This document shows, one piece after another, positions 34,685 to 47,704 of a stretch of DNA of 64,000 nt (the stretch's first letter is position 1; every line of letters starts with the position of its first letter). This DNA comes from Acidobacteriota bacterium (GTDB taxonomy: Bacteria > Acidobacteriota > Terriglobia > Terriglobales > Acidobacteriaceae): positions 1 to 64,000 of the forward strand of contig JARLGJ010000063.1 in assembly GCA_031296105.1 (NCBI GenBank). Reading direction: 5' to 3'. The position numbers and the translations under genes are program-made. The notes under the pieces are model-generated. The model saw only the letters and a list, made by a program, of their open reading frames with translations, was not told where the DNA came from and searched no databases.

Positions 34685-37015
34685 TTGGCAACCACAGACC
34701 AGCGCGTAACGCATGGCCTTCGAAACCTGGCGCGGATGAAGATGACCATCCGCGGCGCGGTACAGGGCGTGGGATTCCGTCCGTTCATTTATCGCCTGGC
34801 CACCACCCTTGAACTGCGCGGCTGGGTGAACAACACGGCGCGCGGCGTGTTTGTGGAAGTGGAAGGCGAGCGCGAACGGCTGGACGAGTTTCTGCTGCGC
34901 GTGGAGCGGGAAAAGCCCGCCATAGCCTTCATCCAAAGTTTAGAGAGCAGCCTGGCCGACCCGGTGGGCTATGCGAACTTTACCATCCAGCACAGCGACG
35001 AGCAGCCCGGAGCGAAGACTGCTCTGGTGATGCCCGACGTGGCCACCTGTCCCGAATGCCTTGCGGAAATCCGCGCCCCGCGCAATCGCCGCTATCGCTA
35101 CCCCTTTACCAACTGCACCAACTGCGGTCCGCGCTACTCGATCATTGAAGCCCTTCCCTACGACCGTCCGCGCACCACGATGAAGAAGTTCGCAATGTGC
35201 CCTGCGTGCGAGCACGAGTACCGCGATCCGGCGAACCGGCGCTTTCACGCCCAGCCAAATGCCTGCCCCGAGTGCGGCCCGCAACTGCAACTATGGGACA
35301 TGACGGGCGTGGTACTGGGGGCGCGCGACGCGGCGCTAGTGGCGGCGGCCGAAGCAATACGGGCTGGCAAAATCGTTGGCGTCAAGGGACTCGGCGGCTT
35401 CCATTTGATGGTGGACGCGCGCAACGAGGATGCCGTGTGTGAACTGCGCCGCCGCAAGCATCGCGAGGAAAAGCCGTTTGCGCTGATGGCACCGTCGGTG
35501 GAAGCGGTGAAGGCGCTATGCGAAGTATCTCCGCTGGAGGAGCGGCTGCTGCGCTCGCCGGAGTCGCCGATTGTGCTGCTGGGCCGCCGAGGCGGCGCGA
35601 GTGATTTGGCGGCATCGCTGGCGCCGGGCAATCCGATGCTGGGGATGATGGTGCCCTACACGCCGCTGCATCATCTGTTGCTGGACGAACTGAATTTCCC
35701 TGTGGTGGCCACCAGCGGCAACCTGAGCGATGAGCCGATCTGCATTGACGAACACGAGGCCTTGGAGCGGTTGCAAGGCATCGCCGACCTGCTGCTGGTG
35801 CACGACCGCCCCATTCTGCGCCATGTGGACGACTCGATTGTGCGCGTGATGGCCCAGCGCGAGATGGTGATGCGCCGTGCGCGCGGCTTTGCTCCGTTGC
35901 CGGTGATGGTGCAGGACGAGTTGCCCAGCGTGCTGGGCGTGGGCGCGCACCAGAAGAACACGGTGGCGCTGGCCGTGGGACGGCAGGTCTTTGTGAGCCA
36001 GCACATAGGGGACCTGGAAACCGAGCAGGCCAGCGCGGCCTTCGAGCGGGTGATTGCGAGCCTGGAAGATCTTTACGAAGCGGAGCCCGTGGCGATTGCC
36101 TGCGACCTGCATCCCAACTACGTTTCTTCTGAATATGCGCGGCGGGCGACGAAGCATCCCATTGAGGTGCAGCATCATTACGCGCACGTGCTGAGCTGCA
36201 TGGCGGAAAACGCATTGCAGCCGCCGGTGCTGGGCGTGGCCTGGGACGGGAGCGGCTACGGACCGGATGGCATGGTGTGGGGCGGCGAATTTCTAAAGAT
36301 CGACAAATATGGATATATAAGGGCGGCGCGGCTGCGTCCTTTGCACCTGCCCGGCAGTGAGCGAGCGGTGCGCGAGCCGCGGCGCTGCGGGTTGAGCCTG
36401 CTGTGGGAGACCCTGGGCGAAGCGGCTCTGGCGCAAAGCGAGTTACCTCCCATTGCGGCCTTCGACGAAAACGAACGGAAGCTTGTGGCGCAGATGCTGC
36501 GCCAGAATCTGAACAGCCCGTGGACCTCGAGCATGGGGCGGCTCTTTGACGGCGTGGCTTCGTTGATTGGGCTGCGGCAAAAGGTTCGCCACGAGGGCCA
36601 GGCAGCGATGGAACTGGAATGGCTGGCTGCGCGCAGCACGGATGCCGGCGCGTACGAGTTTGCCCTGCGCGCGGGCCAGGACGGCCAGCCCACGGAACTC
36701 GACTGGCGGCTGATGGTGGAAGAAATCCTGCGCGACCTACAGCGCGGCGAGGCGCGGGAGACGATGGCGCGGCGCTTCCACAACACGCTGGCGGAGATGA
36801 TCTTGCGCGTGGCGCAGACGCAGGCGGGCATTCCCGTGGCGCTGACGGGAGGTTGCTTCCAGAACCGTCTACTGACGGAGCTGGCGGTTGCGCGTCTGCA
36901 ATCCGGGGGAATCAGGGTATATTGGCACCAGAGGGTGCCGCCGAACGACGGCGGCATTGCCCTGGGACAGGTTGTGGCCGCGGCGCGCGCGTTGCGGCAA
37001 AAGGAAACGAGGTAG
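34685..37015 (+). CDS. hypF: Carbamoyltransferase HypF (hydrogenase maturation)
   Basis: Up to 776 residues with all HypF modules: acylphosphatase-like domain (~18-105, RGAVQGVGFRPFIYRLA), two C-x2-C-x18-C-x2-C zinc-finger units (CPEC ... CTNC and CPAC ... CPEC), a YrdC-like domain (~215-400, KGLGGFHLMVDA) and the C-terminal Kae1-like carbamoyltransferase domain with QHHYAHVLSCMAE metal-binding His residues. It makes the thiocyanate/cyanide ligand precursor from carbamoyl phosphate for the NiFe site. TTG 34685 is used as start (GAGCGAGG upstream); ATG 34736 or 34742 is a real alternative. Confidence 0.93.
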   Translation: MATTDQRVTHGLRNLARMKMTIRGAVQGVGFRPFIYRLATTLELRGWVNNTARGVFVEVEGERERLDEFLLRVEREKPAIAFIQSLESSLADPVGYANFTIQHSDEQPGAKTALVMPDVATCPECLAEIRAPRNRRYRYPFTNCTNCGPRYSIIEALPYDRPRTTMKKFAMCPACEHEYRDPANRRFHAQPNACPECGPQLQLWDMTGVVLGARDAALVAAAEAIRAGKIVGVKGLGGFHLMVDARNEDAVCELRRRKHREEKPFALMAPSVEAVKALCEVSPLEERLLRSPESPIVLLGRRGGASDLAASLAPGNPMLGMMVPYTPLHHLLLDELNFPVVATSGNLSDEPICIDEHEALERLQGIADLLLVHDRPILRHVDDSIVRVMAQREMVMRRARGFAPLPVMVQDELPSVLGVGAHQKNTVALAVGRQVFVSQHIGDLETEQASAAFERVIASLEDLYEAEPVAIACDLHPNYVSSEYARRATKHPIEVQHHYAHVLSCMAENALQPPVLGVAWDGSGYGPDGMVWGGEFLKIDKYGYIRAARLRPLHLPGSERAVREPRRCGLSLLWETLGEAALAQSELPPIAAFDENERKLVAQMLRQNLNSPWTSSMGRLFDGVASLIGLRQKVRHEGQAAMELEWLAARSTDAGAYEFALRAGQDGQPTELDWRLMVEEILRDLQRGEARETMARRFHNTLAEMILRVAQTQAGIPVALTGGCFQNRLLTELAVARLQSGGIRVYWHQRVPPNDGGIALGQVVAAARALRQKETR

Positions 37016-37020
37016 CAACT

Positions 37021-37286
37021 ATGTGTCTGGCGGTTCCGGGCAAGATTCATACAATTGAAGGCGAAGATCTGTTGCGCGCCGCCAAGGTGGATTTCGGCGG
37101 CATTCTGAAGGACGTGAATCTGGCGTACGTCCCCGAGGCGAAGGTGGGCGATTACGTGATGGTGCACGTCGGCTTCGCCATCAGCATTGTGGACGAAGAA
37201 GAAGCCGGCAAGGTCTTCGGCTATTTGCAGGAGATGGGCGAGCTCGGCGAACTTGGCGAGCTGACGCCGAATCCGGGAGTGAAGCA

Positions 37287-37290
<4 letters not shown>
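37021..37290 (+). CDS. hypC: Hydrogenase maturation chaperone HypC
   Basis: An 89-residue HypC/HypG-type chaperone. It starts MCLAVPGKI; Cys2 is exposed after Met removal and is required for binding Fe(CN)2CO and Hyp[42 protein letters not shown] matches the OB-like fold along its length. The C-terminal [14 protein letters not shown] extension is longer than usual. Its stop overlaps the GTG of hypD. Confidence 0.93.
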
Positions 37291-38396
<1,106 letters not shown>

Positions 38397-38402
38397 CTAG
38401 GG

Positions 38403-39458
38403 ATGAGTTCGATTAAGGATTTTACGCTGGCCTGCCCCGTGCCGATCAGCGATTACCCCACGGTGACGCTGGCGCATGGCGGCGGCGGCAAATTGATGCA
38501 CCAGTTGATTGAGCGGATGATTCTGCCGGCCTTCCAAAGCCCTCTGCTGGAGGCGCGGCATGATGGTGCGGTCTTCGACCTGGGCGGCGCGCGGCTGGCC
38601 TTTACCACCGACTCCTACGTGGTGAACCCCTTGTTCTTCCCCGGCGGAGACATTGGCTCGCTGGCCATCAATGGCACGGTCAACGATCTTTCCATGTGCG
38701 GCGCCAAACCCATGTACCTGAGCTGCGGCCTGATTCTGGAAGAAGGCCTGCCGATGGAAACCCTTTGGGCCGTGGTGCAGAGCCTGAAGCAAGCGGCGGA
38801 AGCCGCGGGCGTGCAACTGGTGACGGGCGACACAAAGGTCGTGGATCGCGGCAAGGGCGACGAAGTGTTCATCAACACTGCCGGGGTTGGCCTCATCGAG
38901 CATGGACTGACCATCGCGCCCTCCAGCGTGAAGCCCGGCGACGTGGTGCTGGTCTCCGGCGACGTGGGCCGCCACGGCATTGCCATCATGGCCACGCGCC
39001 AGGGCTTGGAGTTCGAGTCGAAGATCGAAAGCGATTGCGCGCCGCTGAACCACGCGGTGCAGGCGCTGCTGGCGGCCAAGCTGGACGTGCACTGCCTGCG
39101 CGACCTGACGCGCGGCGGACTGGGCACGACGCTGATCGAGATTGCCGAGGCCACCAACCAGCAGATCCTCATCGAGGAGACGAAGATTCCGGTGCGCGAC
39201 GATGTTTCCGGCGCCTGCGAGGTGTTGGGCTTCGATCCGCTATACCTGGCCAACGAGGGCCGCATGATCATCTTCGTCCCCGAAGCCGAGGCCGGTAAGA
39301 CACTGGAGGTGCTCCAGCACAGCCCTTACACCGAAGGCGCGGCCGTCATCGGACGCGTGACCGGCGACAAGGGCGGCGTGGTGAAGATGAAGAGCCGCAT
39401 CGGCACCACGCGGATCATCGACATGCTGAGCGGCGAACAGTTACCGAGAATCTGCTAG
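38403..39458 (+). CDS. hypE: Hydrogenase maturation protein HypE
   Basis: A 351-residue AIR-synthase-like enzyme. [12 protein letters not shown] opens the nucleotide-binding domain. The C-terminal PRIC ends with the Cys that carries thiocarbamate from HypF and is dehydrated to thiocyanate. The ATG lies 6 nt after the hypD stop, so it is the last of four coupled hyp genes. hypA and hypB (nickel insertion) are not found in the window. Confidence 0.95.
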   Translation: MSSIKDFTLACPVPISDYPTVTLAHGGGGKLMHQLIERMILPAFQSPLLEARHDGAVFDLGGARLAFTTDSYVVNPLFFPGGDIGSLAINGTVNDLSMCGAKPMYLSCGLILEEGLPMETLWAVVQSLKQAAEAAGVQLVTGDTKVVDRGKGDEVFINTAGVGLIEHGLTIAPSSVKPGDVVLVSGDVGRHGIAIMATRQGLEFESKIESDCAPLNHAVQALLAAKLDVHCLRDLTRGGLGTTLIEIAEATNQQILIEETKIPVRDDVSGACEVLGFDPLYLANEGRMIIFVPEAEAGKTLEVLQHSPYTEGAAVIGRVTGDKGGVVKMKSRIGTTRIIDMLSGEQLPRIC

Positions 39459-39865
39459 GAACAGCCCTGCCCCCGGAGTTGAAATCGCACCAATTCCGGG
39501 GCACTTCTTCCCGCCCGCGCCGCCCCTCGTTCAGGATGTCTGAATTCCGTCCGCAAAGTTCGCCAATCCCTATTGAATGAGTGCATTACAGCACATCGAG
39601 GAGTGAGCCGTATCACATTCCGGTGCTTAGGCTGGGAGTAGATTCGATGCTGGGATGGAGTTGCTCCATTGCCAAACGTGGGCGCGAAGCCGCGCAAATT
39701 TTATGAACGCAGCCTGGCAGACTCCGGCATTGCACAGGAACCTCCGGACCTGCCATTTTTATTTCGAGCTAAGACCTTCGCACTCCCCAGCCTGTTTTCC
39801 GATGATTTGAACCTGCAATTTTGCGGGTGGGGAAGTTCCTACGACGAAGGAACGAGGAGCACGGG
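39459..39865 (+). promoter_or_regulatory. hox operon leader, with a possible CRP/FNR-type site
   Basis: A 407-bp gap between hypE and hoxE with no convincing gene (a 67-codon TTG frame at 39669 has no ribosome site). GTGAG-CCGT-ATCAC at 39603-39616 resembles an FNR/CRP-family palindrome (TTGAT-N4-ATCAA), with TGA/ATCA core bases kept. GAGGAG at 39853 is the hoxE ribosome site. The length suggests hox has its own promoter here, separate from hyp. Confidence 0.35.
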
Positions 39866-40405
39866 ATGCTAACCAATGCAAAGGTGGTTTCTCCCCCATC
39901 GGACGACAAGCGATGGAAGATCATTGACGGCACGATGCGGCGGCACGGCCATCAGCCGCACTCGTTGATCGAAGTCCTGCACACGATGCAGGAGACCTTC
40001 GGCTTTTTGACCGACGACGGGCTGCGTTACGTAGCCACTTCGTTGCGCGTACCGTACAGCAAGGTTTACGGCGTCGCCACGTTCTACCACTTCTTCACCA
40101 TGAAACCGCCTGGAAAGCACACCTGCGTGGTGTGCACCGGCACGGCCTGCCACATCAAGGGCGCCAACACGCTGCTGGCGGCGGTGCAGGAAGAGTCCGG
40201 CCTGAAGGCAGGCGAAACGACACGGGACGGCAGCCTGTCTCTGTTGACGGCGCGCTGTGTCGGCTCCTGCGGCCTAGCTCCGGCCGCGGTCTTTGACGGC
40301 CAGGTGGCCGGCAAGATCACTACCGACTCCATCAAGCGCCGGGTGCGCGACTTCCTGGGCAATGAGACGGATGCCGAAATCCTCTCGGTGGGAGAACATC
40401 AATGA
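39866..40405 (+). CDS. hoxE: NAD-linked hydrogenase diaphorase subunit HoxE
   Basis: A 179-residue NuoE-like [2Fe-2S] protein. Cluster Cys residues are in [10 protein letters not shown] and, downstream, [12 protein letters not shown], the normal C-x4-C ... C-x3-C pattern. [20 protein letters not shown]-type sequence (residues ~58-78) is diagnostic of NuoE/HoxE. It feeds electrons between HoxF and quinone- or ferredoxin-type partners. Start ATG 39866 with GAGGAG; stop overlaps hoxF (ATGA). Confidence 0.94.
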   Translation: MLTNAKVVSPPSDDKRWKIIDGTMRRHGHQPHSLIEVLHTMQETFGFLTDDGLRYVATSLRVPYSKVYGVATFYHFFTMKPPGKHTCVVCTGTACHIKGANTLLAAVQEESGLKAGETTRDGSLSLLTARCVGSCGLAPAAVFDGQVAGKITTDSIKRRVRDFLGNETDAEILSVGEHQ

Positions 40406-42062
40406 ACCAGGACGATCTGGCAAACATTGCGGTACAGACGAAGCAGGAAGAGAGCCGCTACGATCACGTCATTAAGGTGTGCGTGGCCGCGGGCTGTCTT
40501 TCGGCAAACTCCGACCAGGTAAAAACCCAACTGGAGAGCGAGGTCAAGCAGCGCGGCCTGGAGTCCTGCTGCAAGGTAAAGGGTGTGGGCTGCATGGGAC
40601 TTTGCGCCGCCGGGCCACTGGTTGCCGGCGAGGGCAACGAGAAGATGTTCCAGAACGTGACCCCGGCGGACGCCTCGGCCATTCTCGACTCCATCGTGGA
40701 CAACAAGCCGGCGCCGGAAAACGTGGTCATCGACAGCCATCTCGACTTTTTTACCGGGCAAAAGAAAATTGTGTTGGAGAACTCCGGCGAGATCGATCCC
40801 GAGCGCGTGGAAGACTACATTGCCGCCGACGGCTACGAGGCGCTCTTCCACTGCATCACCAAGCTGAAGCCGCTGGGCGTCGTCGAGCAGGTCACCAAGA
40901 GCGGACTGCGCGGACGCGGCGGCGCGGGCTTCCCCACCGGACTGAAGTGGACCACGGTCTATAAGGCCGGCACGGGGCAGAAGTACGTAATCTGCAACGC
41001 CGACGAAGGCGACCCCGGCGCGTTCATGGATCGCAGCGTGCTGGAAAGCGATCCGCACCGCGTGCTGGAAGGCATGGCCATTGCGGGCTACGCGGTGGGC
41101 GCCAACAAAGGATTCATCTACTGCCGCGCGGAATACCCTCTGGCGGTGAAGCGCCTACGCACGGCCATCCGCCAGGCGGAGAGCCACGGCCTGCTGGGCA
41201 ACAACATCGGCGAAACACACTTTGACTTCAAGATTGAAATCCGCCTGGGCGCCGGAGCTTTTGTCTGCGGCGAAGAGACGGCGCTGATCGCCTCCATTGA
41301 AGGCGGGCGCGGCACCCCGCGGCCGCGACCTCCGTTCCCGGCGCAATCGGGCCTGTGGGACTGCCCGACGCTGATCAATAACGTGGAGACCTTCGCCAAT
41401 ATTCCGCCCATCATCCGGCGCGGCGGCGAATGGTACTCGACCATTGGCACCGAGAAGAGCAAAGGGACCAAGGTCTTCGCCCTGGCGGGCCGCGTGGTGA
41501 ACACCGGACTGATCGAAGTCCCCATGGGCATCACCCTGCGCGAGATCATCTTCAAACTCGGCGGCGGCATTCCCGAGGGGCGGCGCTTCAAGGCCGTGCA
41601 GTCGGGCGGCCCGTCCGGCGGCTGCGTGCCCGAGCAGTACCTGGACATTCCGGTGGACTACGATTCGCTGGCCAGCGTGGGCTCCATCATGGGCTCCGGC
41701 GGCATGATCGTAATGGACGAGACGAGTTGCATGGTGGATGTGGCGAAGTTCTTTATGGACTTCTGCATGTCGGAATCGTGCGGCAAGTGTGTTCCCTGCC
41801 GCGTGGGCACCACGCAGATGCACAACATTCTGGAGCGCATCAGCGAGGGCCGCGCCACGCAGAACGACCTGGAACAGTTAAAGGAACTGACCGGCATGGT
41901 AAAGGCCGCCAGCCTGTGCGGACTCGGGCAGACGGCGCCGAATCCGACGCTGACCACGTTGCGCTACTTCATGGACGAATACAAGGCACACATTGAGGAA
42001 GGCCGCTGTCCGGCTGGAATCTGCCATCCCGTGAAAGACAAGGAAGAGGCGGAGGTGGGCGC

Positions 42063-42066
<4 letters not shown>
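40402..42066 (+). CDS. hoxF: NAD-linked hydrogenase diaphorase subunit HoxF
   Basis: A 554-residue subunit. An N-terminal thioredoxin-like [2Fe-2S] domain (CVAAGC near 27-32, then [13 protein letters not shown] near 56-68) precedes the NuoF core. [16 protein letters not shown] binds [18 protein letters not shown] and [19 protein letters not shown] bind FMN, and SCGKCVPCR plus a later Cys carry a [4Fe-4S]. It oxidises or reduces NAD(H). Overlaps hoxE and hoxU by 4 nt each. Confidence 0.95.
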
Positions 42067-42784
<718 letters not shown>

Positions 42785-42788
<4 letters not shown>

Positions 42789-43333
42789 CGAAGGCAAAGA
42801 CCCCCAAGGCCCGGGTGGCAACCGTTTGGCTGGACGGCTGCTCGGGCTGCCATATGTCCCTGCTGGACATCGACGAGCGGCTGATTCTGCTGGCCGACAA
42901 AATCGACCTGGTGTACAGCCCCCTGGTGGACGCCAAGGACTTTCCGGAGAATGTGGACGTGGCCATTGTGGAAGGCGCGGTGAGCAACACCGAGGACCTG
43001 CACAAGATCAAGCTGATCCGCAAGAACTCGCGGGTGCTGGTCTCGCTGGGCGACTGCGCCGTGACCGGCAATATCCCTTCCATGCGCACGGTATTTCCGC
43101 TGCAGAGCTTGCTGGACCGGGTGTACGACGAGAACGCCACCATCAACAAGAAGGTGCCAACCAAGGTGGTTCCCAAGCTCCTGGAGCAGGTGCATCCGCT
43201 GCATGAGATTGTGCCGGTGGATGTGTACGTGCCCGGCTGCCCGCCTTCGGCCGACACCATCTTCCTCGCCATCAGCGAGCTGCTGGAAGGACGCGTGCCG
43301 CAGTTGAACGAAGTCACGCGCTTTGGAGCCTGA
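42785..43333 (+). CDS. hoxY: [NiFe]-hydrogenase small subunit HoxY
   Basis: A 182-residue small subunit. The proximal [4Fe-4S] cluster Cys residues lie in [29 protein letters not shown] and [13 protein letters not shown]. It is short, with no Tat signal and no medial/distal cluster domain, as in cytoplasmic bidirectional (group 3d) enzymes. Starts within hoxU (ATGA) and ends 2 nt before hoxH. Confidence 0.95.
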
Positions 43334-43335
43334 CC

Positions 43336-44754
43336 ATGTCCACCATCACCATCGATCCCATCACTCGCATTGAAGGCCACTCCAAGGTGACCATCCAGCT
43401 CGACGAGCAGGGCGAGGTCATCGGCGCGCGCTTCCACGTCACCCAGGTGCGCGGATTTGAGAAGCTCTGCCAGGGACGCCCATTCACCGAGATGCCGGCC
43501 CTGATGGCGCGCATCTGCGGCATCTGCCCGACGAGCCATTTGCTGGCCAGCAGCAAGGCCTGCGACGACATCATGGCCGTGCGCATTCCGGAGACGGCGG
43601 AAAAACTGCGCCGCATCATGAACCTGGCGCAGATCGTGCAATCGCACGCGCTGAGCTTCTTCTACCTCTCCGCGCCCGACTTCCTGCTCGGCATGGACGC
43701 CGATCCCGAAGAGCGCAACATTATGGGCGTGGTACGCAAGTTCCCCAAAATGGCGCAGGACGGCATCAAGCTGCGCCAGTTCGGGCAGCGCATTCTGGAA
43801 ACGCTGGGCGGCAAGCGCGTTCATCCGGGATGGATCGTGCCCGGCGGCGTGAGCCATCCGCTGCAGGCCGATCAGCGTGACGCGATTCTTGCCGCTACTC
43901 CGGAAGCCATCCGCATCACGCGTGAAGCGTTGCAATGGTTCAAGGGGCAAATCGAAAACTTCCGCGCCGAAGTGCGCTCGTTCGCCAACTTCCCCTCGAT
44001 GTTCCTGGCCATGGCCAACGATGCCAACGAGTTCAGCGCCTACAACGGCTGGCTGCGCTTCATCGATGCCAATCTGAACATTGTGGCCGACCACATTACG
44101 GGCACCGATTACATGAACTACATCGGCGAATCCTGTAATGACGACTCCTACCTGAAGTCCACGTATTACAAACCACTGGGATTGAAGGACGGCGTCTATC
44201 GCGTGGGACCGCTGGCGCGCCTGAACATGTGCAAGTCGGCGGGTACGCCGCTGGCCAACGAAGAACTCGCCGAGTTCCGCGAGTTGGAGCGCCACTCGGT
44301 GCTTAGCTCGTTCTACTACCACTACGCCCGCCTCATTGAGATCCTCTTCAGCATCGAACGCATGCAACAACTGCTGAATGATCCCGAGATCCTGAGCCAG
44401 AACGTGCGCGCGCACGCGTCGCCCAATAACTACGAGGGCGTTGGCATTCTGGAAGCGCCGCGCGGCACGTTGATCCACCACTACCGCATCGACCGCAACG
44501 GACTGATCGAATCGGCCAACCTGGTGATTGCCACCGGGCACAACAACGAGGCGATCAACCACGGAGTCTTCCAGGTGGCGCGGCAGTTTGTGAAAAGCAA
44601 AAAACTGGAGCAGGGCGCACTGAATCGCGTGGAAGCCGTCATCCGGGCCTTCGATCCCTGTCTGAGCTGCTCCACGCACGCCGCCGGCATGATGCCCCTG
44701 GACATACAGCTCATCGCTGCCGATGGCGAAATGGTGGACCGGGTACGCCGCTAG
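43336..44754 (+). CDS. hoxH: [NiFe]-hydrogenase large subunit HoxH
   Basis: A 472-residue catalytic subunit. The four Ni ligands are intact: L1 [14 protein letters not shown] and L2 [12 protein letters not shown] 24-residue extension after the L2 His ([10 protein letters not shown] ... VRR) is the peptide removed during maturation. [15 protein letters not shown] at the start is standard. With HoxEFUY it forms the cytoplasmic bidirectional NAD-reducing hydrogenase (group 3d). Assignment to 3d rests on operon content. Confidence 0.96.
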   Translation: MSTITIDPITRIEGHSKVTIQLDEQGEVIGARFHVTQVRGFEKLCQGRPFTEMPALMARICGICPTSHLLASSKACDDIMAVRIPETAEKLRRIMNLAQIVQSHALSFFYLSAPDFLLGMDADPEERNIMGVVRKFPKMAQDGIKLRQFGQRILETLGGKRVHPGWIVPGGVSHPLQADQRDAILAATPEAIRITREALQWFKGQIENFRAEVRSFANFPSMFLAMANDANEFSAYNGWLRFIDANLNIVADHITGTDYMNYIGESCNDDSYLKSTYYKPLGLKDGVYRVGPLARLNMCKSAGTPLANEELAEFRELERHSVLSSFYYHYARLIEILFSIERMQQLLNDPEILSQNVRAHASPNNYEGVGILEAPRGTLIHHYRIDRNGLIESANLVIATGHNNEAINHGVFQVARQFVKSKKLEQGALNRVEAVIRAFDPCLSCSTHAAGMMPLDIQLIAADGEMVDRVRR

Positions 44755-45216
44755 GTGACACGCATCCTCGTCCTCGGATACGGCAACACACTGCGCGGCG
44801 ATGACGCGCTGGGGCCGCGGGCGGTAGAACGCCTGCGGCCCCTTGTTTTTCCAGCGGAAACGCTGGCCTGCCACCAGCTCATACCCGAGCTGGCGGCGCA
44901 ACTGGCGGAGTACGATGCCGCGATCTTTGTGGACGCCGCGGCCGCCGGCGAGCCTGGCACGGTTCACGTGCGGCGGCTTCTCCCCGAGACACAAACGGCA
45001 TCGCTTACCCACCACGTCTCTCCGGCAACTTTGCTGGCCATGGCCCACGAACTCTATGGCCGCGCGCCGCAGTCACTGCTCGTCACCGCCGTGGGCGCGG
45101 ACTTCACGCTGCAATCGTCGGACGAAGGGCCGCTCAGCGCCGCGGCCACGCGCGCGCTGGACGAAATCTGCCGCCTGCTGCCGCAACTGGTTCGCGACTT
45201 CCCCGTTGGCTGGTGA
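44755..45216 (+). CDS. hoxW: Hydrogenase maturation protease (HoxW-type)
   Basis: A 153-residue HycI/HyaD-fold peptidase. GTG 44755 follows the hoxH TAG directly. The metal-binding residues appear as Asp in GYGNTLRGDDALG (with Glu-equivalent region), Asp in AIFVDAAAAG and His in THHVSP. It should trim the 24-residue HoxH C-terminus after Ni insertion. Its location next to the large subunit gene fits a dedicated protease. No terminator is obvious in the 248 bp downstream. Confidence 0.88.
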   Translation: MTRILVLGYGNTLRGDDALGPRAVERLRPLVFPAETLACHQLIPELAAQLAEYDAAIFVDAAAAGEPGTVHVRRLLPETQTASLTHHVSPATLLAMAHELYGRAPQSLLVTAVGADFTLQSSDEGPLSAAATRALDEICRLLPQLVRDFPVGW

Positions 45217-45464
45217 GACTGCGAGAGCGCCTGGCCTGCAAGGACGCACCGGCAGTGAAGCACCCTTTTCTTTATTGCCAACAGCGCGCAGCTGCACATC
45301 CAGCGGCTTTTCCCATTCCTCTCGGTAATTACTAATTCGTCAATGGCTCAACGACCACTTGCCATACCGGGTCCTTCTTTCTATGATTCCTCAATTCCTT
45401 TTCGCCGATATTTCCGCGTCGGTAGATCCATGCGGTTGGGATCACGGGAGAAACCGGACCGCCC

Positions 45465-45875
45465 ATGACTTGCAAAAAAACGATTCTCTGCGTCGATGAC
45501 GAGCAAAGCCTCTCCATTCATAGATTGACTCTGGAGACGCGCGGTTACCGCGTGCTGGCGGCTTGTTGTCTGGCGGATGCGGCCGCCCTGTTTGCGCAGG
45601 GCGGAGTGGACCTGGTGATGAGCGCGGCGGAGCTGCCCGACGGCAGCGGCTGCGAACTGGCGCACACGGTAAAAGGCTCCTCGCCGGAGGTTCCCGTGGT
45701 GCTGTTGGGCAGCAAGCTGCGCAACTCGCACACGGATGCCCCGGTAGAGCTGCTGCTGCGCAAGGGTTCCTACAGCCAGGCCGAACTGCTGGAGCACCTG
45801 CGCCTGTTGCTGGTCAAGCGGCGAGGCCCGCGCCGCCAGACGGCCTCCCTGCGCCGCAGTCAAGCCGCATCCTAA
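45465..45875 (+). CDS. Receiver-domain protein lacking the phospho-acceptor Asp
   Basis: A 136-residue CheY-like domain with a basic C-terminal tail. The acidic pocket ILCVDDEQSL is present and the alpha/beta pattern is complete. At the end of strand 3 the expected Asp (as in 'DLVILDxxLPDGSG') is Ala: VDLVMSAAELPDGSG. The late Lys is present in LRKGSYSQ, though not followed by Pro. It probably cannot be phosphorylated in the standard way and may act by binding. The short tail RRGPRRQTASLRRSQ has no output domain. No kinase is adjacent. Confidence 0.7.
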   Translation: MTCKKTILCVDDEQSLSIHRLTLETRGYRVLAACCLADAAALFAQGGVDLVMSAAELPDGSGCELAHTVKGSSPEVPVVLLGSKLRNSHTDAPVELLLRKGSYSQAELLEHLRLLLVKRRGPRRQTASLRRSQAAS

Positions 45876-45968
45876 TGGATTTTCTGCCCCCTGCCACGTC
45901 CCAGACGGCGGCAAGGGGGCTTGTGCGCCTGCCGCTGCGGCCCATCGTGTAAGATAAAACTGGTTATT

Positions 45969-46679
<711 letters not shown>

Positions 46680-46719
46680 AGCCGGGAAAAGATATCCTCA
46701 GCTTTGCGCATTGGCCGGT

Positions 46720-46749
46720 TTGACAGTCCACAGCGCCTTTGCATAAGAT
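46720..46749 (+). promoter_or_regulatory. Sigma-70-type promoter of tRNA-Gly
   Basis: TTGACA (46720-46725), an 18-bp spacer, then TAAGAT (46744-46749); the tRNA begins 12 nt after the -10 box. This is the best consensus promoter in the window. Confidence 0.75.
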
Positions 46750-46760
46750 TGAGAAGTCGA

Positions 46761-46835
<75 letters not shown>

Positions 46836-46914
46836 GAGATTCTTCAGGCCCTCGCCAAGCGCGAGGGTTTGTTGTGCAAGGGGAGCTGCCGTTCCCCGCA
46901 CCGCTCCAATCCGG

Positions 46915-46989
<75 letters not shown>

Positions 46990-47172
46990 ACTCCCTTCTT
47001 TCGTCTTTTCTACTTCAGTGACTTTACCTCTCCTCTCAGGCTTTCGCCCGAGGTTATAGGCATATGCAGTCTCCTCATGTAAGTGGAGGGGCATGTTTTC
47101 CTGTACAGAAAAACAGTCTCCCTCTGCACTCAAGGTGCAGGCGGATACTCATGGGATTGCGGTCCTGTGTGT

Positions 47173-47655
47173 TTACGAAGGATCGGCGGTGGCGATCAGC
47201 GCGCGGTACTGTAGGAACATCGAAGTGCGCCAGCGCAGGATCATGCCGAAGGCGAGGATGAAGAATAGTCCGGCGGTCTGCTGCACGGTAAGCACCGTGT
47301 CCAGGTAGCCGCGGGCGCCAACGCGAATTCCCGCGAGGACGATGATGACGGCAAAGAATGCGTGTGAGCGCTGCGCCATCACCGTGTCGCCTTCACGCAC
47401 CAGGCGCGAAGTGCGCAGCAACGGATACGCCAGGGCGATGGCTCCCAGCAGAAACGCCGCCAAGGCCCACAGCCAGGGCACGCGGAAGGGCGTCGCAAAA
47501 AACATGCAGAAGCCGGTGGCCATGCCGAGCGGCGGAATCACGATTTTGCGCGCTGTAACGGCGGTGCGCGACTCGCGCACGCGCCAGATCATGACTGCGA
47601 TAGCGCCGGCGACCGACGAGACGAGCGACAGGATGTTGACAGGAGGTATGGCCAT
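47173..47655 (-). CDS. CcdC-like (DUF1453) membrane protein
   Basis: A 160-residue protein with about four hydrophobic helices. The C-terminal part has the CcdC pattern: RSHAFFAVIIVLAGIRVGA, then TAGLFFILAFGMILRWRTSMFLQYR. CcdC was named in cytochrome c biogenesis of Bacillus, where it is not essential. Here it has no ccd neighbours and its role is open. Start set at ATG 47655; ribosome site weak. Confidence 0.7.
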   Translation of the reverse strand: MAIPPVNILSLVSSVAGAIAVMIWRVRESRTAVTARKIVIPPLGMATGFCMFFATPFRVPWLWALAAFLLGAIALAYPLLRTSRLVREGDTVMAQRSHAFFAVIIVLAGIRVGARGYLDTVLTVQQTAGLFFILAFGMILRWRTSMFLQYRALIATADPS

Positions 47656-47704
47656 GGAATTCAATCGACGGCACGCGGCCGTACCTCCGCAACGGAGGCT
47701 GAGG

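Noticed and set aside
39713-39735. TGGCAG ... TTGCAC as a sigma-54 promoter for hox
   Set aside because: The GG-to-GC distance is 16 bp instead of 12.
39669-39872. 67-codon frame upstream of hoxE
   Set aside because: TTG start without ribosome site, no recognisable features, overlaps the hoxE ribosome site and start.
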